The notes beneath the pieces were generated by a model, which was not told where the DNA came from, did no database searches, and saw only the letters and a program-made list of their open reading frames with translations. A program made the position numbers and the translations under genes. Shown in pieces: positions 60,781-64,000 of a stretch of 64,000 nucleotides of DNA. Every line of letters begins with the position of its first letter. Position 1 is the first letter of the stretch. Origin of the DNA: Rhodospirillaceae bacterium (GTDB lineage Bacteria; Pseudomonadota; Alphaproteobacteria; Rhodospirillales; JABHCV01); contig JABJHA010000032.1 of NCBI GenBank assembly GCA_018662005.1, positions 62,001 to 126,000 on the forward strand. Reading direction: 5' to 3'.

Positions 60781-61575
60781 GTGAAACAGTATCTCGACCT
60801 GATGGCTAAAATCCGTCATCACGGAACGCTAAAGGAAGATCGCACCGGCACCGGCACCCGTAGTCTTTTCGGGGCCCAGATGCGTTTTGACCTGGCCGAC
60901 GGTTTCCCGGTCCTGACCACCAAGAAACTGCACCTGAAGTCGATTATCCATGAATTGTTGTGGTTTTTAAGCGGCGACACCAACATCGCCTACCTGCAGG
61001 AAAACGGTGTTAAAATCTGGGATGAATGGGCCGACGGCGATGGTAATCTGGGCCCGGTATACGGCTATCAGTGGCGCTCGTGGCCAACCCCGGATGGCCG
61101 TATCATTGATCAGATTTCAAATCTGCTTGACCAGATCAGAAGCAATCCGGACAGTCGTCGTCTCATTGTCAGCGCCTGGAATGTTGCCGATATTGAAAAC
61201 ATGGCCCTGCCGCCATGCCATTGTCTGTTTCAGTTCTACGTCGCCGATGGGAAACTGTCGTGCCAGCTTTATCAGCGCAGCGCCGATTTCTTTCTGGGCG
61301 TCCCCTTCAATATCGCCTCCTACGCCTTGCTAACCATGATGATGGCCCAGGTGACGGGCCTGAAAGCGGGTGACTTCGTTCATACCTTCGGCGATGTGCA
61401 TCTGTATTCCAACCACATGGAGCAGACCGATTTGCAATTGAGCCGCGAGCCTAAGGCCCTGCCGACCATGCAAATCAACCCTGACGTGACGGATATTTTT
61501 TCCTTCACCTTTGATGATTTTGATCTTCTGGGGTACGAGAGCCATCCCCATATTGCGGCCCCGGTTTCTGTCTGA
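60781..61575 (+). CDS. thyA: Thymidylate synthase
   Basis: 264 residues from GTG at 60781, the exact length of E. coli ThyA; a TTG at 60766 would add five residues without family support. Motifs are [35 protein letters not shown], the catalytic Cys in [13 protein letters not shown] and [23 protein letters not shown]. It makes dTMP from dUMP using methylene-tetrahydrofolate. It overlaps folA by 1 nt (TGATG), as in many bacteria. Confidence 0.96.
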   Translation: MKQYLDLMAKIRHHGTLKEDRTGTGTRSLFGAQMRFDLADGFPVLTTKKLHLKSIIHELLWFLSGDTNIAYLQENGVKIWDEWADGDGNLGPVYGYQWRSWPTPDGRIIDQISNLLDQIRSNPDSRRLIVSAWNVADIENMALPPCHCLFQFYVADGKLSCQLYQRSADFFLGVPFNIASYALLTMMMAQVTGLKAGDFVHTFGDVHLYSNHMEQTDLQLSREPKALPTMQINPDVTDIFSFTFDDFDLLGYESHPHIAAPVSV

Positions 61576-62063
61576 TGATCGTCGCCCTGGTTGCAGCACT
61601 GGGTGAAAACCGTGTTATCGGCAAAGATGGCGGGCTGCCCTGGCATATTCCCGGTGATCTTAAACTGTTCAAACAAACGACCATGGGCAAACCGATCATC
61701 ATGGGCCGCAAAACCTGGGAATCCCTGGGCCGACCGCTTCCGGGGCGAACCAACATCGTGATTACCCGCAAGCCCGCTTACCGGGCCGACGGGGCCGAAG
61801 TTGCCGGAGATCTTGCTCAGGCCCTGGCCGTCGCCGGTCAACAGGAAGGCGAAGAGGTGATGGTCATTGGTGGTGCTGAAATTTACCGCCTGGCGTTGCC
61901 GAAAGCCGACCGCCTGTACCTGACGGAAGTTGCGCTCAGCCCCCAGGGGGATGCCTTTTTCCCCGATTTTGATCAGGCCGACTGGCGCGAAATATCACGC
62001 CAGCCTTTCCCGGTCGAAGAAGAAATACCGGCCTACACCCTGGTTATTTACGAGCGGACCTAA
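61575..62063 (+). CDS. folA: Dihydrofolate reductase
   Basis: 162 residues. NRVIGKDGGLPWHIPGDLK at 14-32, PIIMGRKTWESLGRPLPGRTNIV and the C-terminal FPVEEEIPAYTLVIYER are typical of chromosomal DHFR. It regenerates tetrahydrofolate oxidised by thymidylate synthase, which explains the fused operon with thyA. Its stop overlaps the convergent RTX gene end by 4 nt. Confidence 0.95.
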   Translation: MIVALVAALGENRVIGKDGGLPWHIPGDLKLFKQTTMGKPIIMGRKTWESLGRPLPGRTNIVITRKPAYRADGAEVAGDLAQALAVAGQQEGEEVMVIGGAEIYRLALPKADRLYLTEVALSPQGDAFFPDFDQADWREISRQPFPVEEEIPAYTLVIYERT

Positions 62064-64000
62064 TCGACTTCGCCAAAGACCACAACAACGGCGTCGGGTT
62101 CCTGAGTGACGGTGTAGCTCATTTCGCTCAGGTCCATGTTGCTGAGGGTCACTTCAACATCATGGTTGCCGAAGGTGACAACAGCATGGTCACCGTCAGG
62201 GGCGACGCTAATGTCATTTTCGGAGAATTCGTTTCCTTCGAAACGTAACGTCTCGCCCTTATGGTAATCGACGATGGTGTCCGACCCCGAATCGGTGTTG
62301 AAGACGAAAGTATCGTCGCCGCCTTCACCTTTAAGGATGTCGTCGCCGGCGCCGCCGACCAGGAAGTCCTCGCCACCGCCGCCCCTCAGTTCATCGTCAC
62401 CGGCGCCGCCGAACAGCACGTCTTCGCCGCCTTCACCTTTAAGGGTATCTGCACCGGCGCCGCCGTAAAGGGTATCCTCCCCGCCGCCGCCCTTGAGGCT
62501 GTCATCGCCGCCGCCGCCATAAAGGGTATCTTCGCCGGATCCGCCTTTAAGGGTGTCGTCACCGGCTTCGGAGCCACTATAGGTGACATTGATGGTCGCC
62601 GCTGTGCTGGCGGTATCCTCGGCAGCGGACTCGGTGGCCGTCGCCTGAACATCAAGCTGGAAGCTCTCGTCGTAGCCTTTGGGCAGGTTCATGCTCAGGT
62701 CATCAAGATCGTCGCTTTGCAGTGTCCAGACACCGTCGGTTTCCATTCCAGCCGACAGGCTCGCGCCCTCTGGCAGGCCGCTGAGTGTGATCGACAGGGA
62801 TTCAGAGGTGTCCGTATCAGTCAGGGCTGCAGCAATATCAAGGGCAACCGTCGCTTCGCCGGTCGCGAAACCATCACCGTAAAGGATGTCGTCACCAGCC
62901 TTGCCATCGATGGTGTCGTTGCCACCGCCGCCATACAGGACATCGTCATCTTTTGTGCCTTTGATCTTGTCGTCACCGGGCAGGATGTCGGTTCCGAACG
63001 AGACATCGGCGACTTCAAGCGTCGGCTGGTCTGCGAGCGGTGTCACATTCAGCGTTACCGTGGCGGCGTCGACGCCGCCGCGACCATCGGAAACCGTGTA
63101 GGTGAAGGTGTCGGTACCGCTAAAGTTTTGATCCGGGACATAGGTGTAGGTGCCGCTGGCGTCCAGAACGACAAAACCATGTTCGGGTGCGCCATCCGGA
63201 TCGAGGGTGAACGTCAGTTCGTCCTGATCGACATCGGTCGCTGACAATTGCCCGCTCAGGGTATTGTCCTCGCCGGTTGTGCCGGTCTCGTCAAAGGCGA
63301 CGGGTTCCGTGTTGATTGGCTCCGGCTCGGACTCCGGTTCCGGCTCGAGTGCTGGTTGCGTTTCTGCGACAACCGGTTCGTCACGGCGCGTTTCTGTCGG
63401 GGCTGCCGGGATGGTGGGTGTTGTGGTCGTTTCACTTGCCGCAGGCGGGACAACACTTACGGCGGGGATTGCGGTCTCGCCCGTGGCGTAATCCTCCGCC
63501 ACGACCTTGATGGTCTTGTCAGGGGTTTCTGCTTCGGGTTCACCCGCGGCCGTTTCGAAATCCGCAAGGGTTTCGGCCTCGTCTATCTCACTTTCTTCGG
63601 CTGCCGGCGTCTCCCCAACCATGACGTCTTCTTCCTGAATGTCTTCGGCAAAGGTCCCTTCGGCTAATTCTTCTTCGGCCAGTTCTTCTTCGGCAAAGGC
63701 CTCGACGGCGCTTGCCTCGACGCCATAAGGGTTGGCGTCGCCAATGTCGGGGAGGTATCCCAAAGTGGCGCCGAATTGATTGAGAATTTGTCCGGTCTCA
63801 AGGATGTAAACGGCACCAGGGGCGGCATTCAACCCGGCGACCACTGTTCCCTGATGAGCAGCGTTGAGAACCTGAACGCCGTGGCCATTGCGAATAACGG
63901 CCTCGCCGACAAATCCACCTTCCTCTTCCATCATCACCACGTTAAGGGTTTCACCGTCGGCGATATCAACACCCAACTGGGTGCCGCGAATGCCGATGGT
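62060..64000 (-). CDS. FecR/VCBS/RTX-repeat protein (5' part outside the window)
   Basis: At least 646 residues, entering from the right edge in frame (TIGIRGTQLGVDIADG), a FecR-like beta-domain. An acidic Ala/Glu/Pro-rich region (about 95-235) follows. A VCBS/cadherin-like domain comes next (DNTLSGQLSATDVDQDELTF, GTDTFTYTVSDGRGGVDAATVTLNV). RTX calcium-binding nonapeptides GGxGxDxLxGG come in two blocks (about 335-370 and 475-570), split by a 100-residue insert, then a DTIVDYHKGETLRFEGNEF C-terminal secretion-like domain. Such proteins are exported by type I systems and act in adhesion or biofilm. The secretion genes are not in the window. Confidence 0.85.
   Translation of the reverse strand, partial: TIGIRGTQLGVDIADGETLNVVMMEEEGGFVGEAVIRNGHGVQVLNAAHQGTVVAGLNAAPGAVYILETGQILNQFGATLGYLPDIGDANPYGVEASAVEAFAEEELAEEELAEGTFAEDIQEEDVMVGETPAAEESEIDEAETLADFETAAGEPEAETPDKTIKVVAEDYATGETAIPAVSVVPPAASETTTTPTIPAAPTETRRDEPVVAETQPALEPEPESEPEPINTEPVAFDETGTTGEDNTLSGQLSATDVDQDELTFTLDPDGAPEHGFVVLDASGTYTYVPDQNFSGTDTFTYTVSDGRGGVDAATVTLNVTPLADQPTLEVADVSFGTDILPGDDKIKGTKDDDVLYGGGGNDTIDGKAGDDILYGDGFATGEATVALDIAAALTDTDTSESLSITLSGLPEGASLSAGMETDGVWTLQSDDLDDLSMNLPKGYDESFQLDVQATATESAAEDTASTAATINVTYSGSEAGDDTLKGGSGEDTLYGGGGDDSLKGGGGEDTLYGGAGADTLKGEGGEDVLFGGAGDDELRGGGGEDFLVGGAGDDILKGEGGDDTFVFNTDSGSDTIVDYHKGETLRFEGNEFSENDISVAPDGDHAVVTFGNHDVEVTLSNMDLSEMSYTVTQEPDAVVVVFGEVD

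Overview
The window reads as chromosome of a free-living, probably aquatic alphaproteobacterium of the Rhodospirillales kind. Evidence is a permuted two-piece tmRNA next to an alphaproteobacterial sspB, a Cys-poor L36 protein (rpmJ), a KorAB/Nfn ferredoxin system under FNR/FixK-like boxes, glcDEF, a BenE carrier and haemerythrins. The core (about 22.5-64 kb) is GC-rich with ordinary operons. The left 22 kb is a patchwork of inserted or decayed DNA and is visibly richer in A+T from about 14.8 to 22.3 kb.

Layout. 0-4.5 kb: a LacI-type regulator and an RraA-like aldolase, then a decaying L-fucose-type catabolic set on the minus strand (SDR, FAH hydrolase, broken aminotransferase) and a broken membrane transporter. 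4.5-5.7 kb: an IS3-family element. 5.8-9.0 kb: stacked integration sites (two tRNA 3' halves, an intact tRNA-Arg, two tyrosine integrases, an excisionase-like gene) and a control-like region with seven CGTATACG palindromes. 9.3-12.1 kb: a split B12-dependent acyl-CoA mutase and a PaaI-like thioesterase. 12.5-14.8 kb: a DUF2924 protein, a large serine recombinase and tRNA-Gln.

15.18-22.27 kb is the most striking part: eight genes, nearly all overlapping by 1-8 nt. They encode an unknown protein, a TGT-like DpdA, QueD, QueE, FolE, a HAD-like protein, a PLP-dependent class V aminotransferase-like protein and QueC. FolE, QueD, QueE and QueC together make preQ0 from GTP. DpdA-type enzymes exchange guanine in DNA for a 7-deazaguanine. 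QueF, QueA and the bacterial dpd restriction genes are absent, so this looks like a phage-style DNA-modification cassette with two or three additional enzymes that could make a new base derivative. Perfect palindromes TTATCTCAT-N5-ATGAGATAA lie at both edges of the operon.

22.5-31.4 kb: haemerythrin, universal stress protein, RND exporter, DUF6687-like protein, SLC13 carrier and a flavin oxidoreductase. 31.7-39.6 kb: nfnA-nfnB-korA-korB plus a 736-residue ferredoxin-tailed protein, for low-potential electron transfer. 39.9-46.5 kb: methyltransferases, BenE, ArsR/GST, MFS, a second haemerythrin and rpmJ. 46.6-55.7 kb: glycolate oxidase glcDEF, a second FAD oxidase and AsmA. 55.7-64 kb: RHH protein, hydrolase, histidine kinase, class I fumarase, sspB, tmRNA, thyA-folA and the 3' part of a FecR/VCBS/RTX protein that runs off the window. 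A short intergenic repeat built on ATGTCCGCTT/AAGCGGACAT occurs at nine or more places between 9 and 43 kb, in core and island alike.
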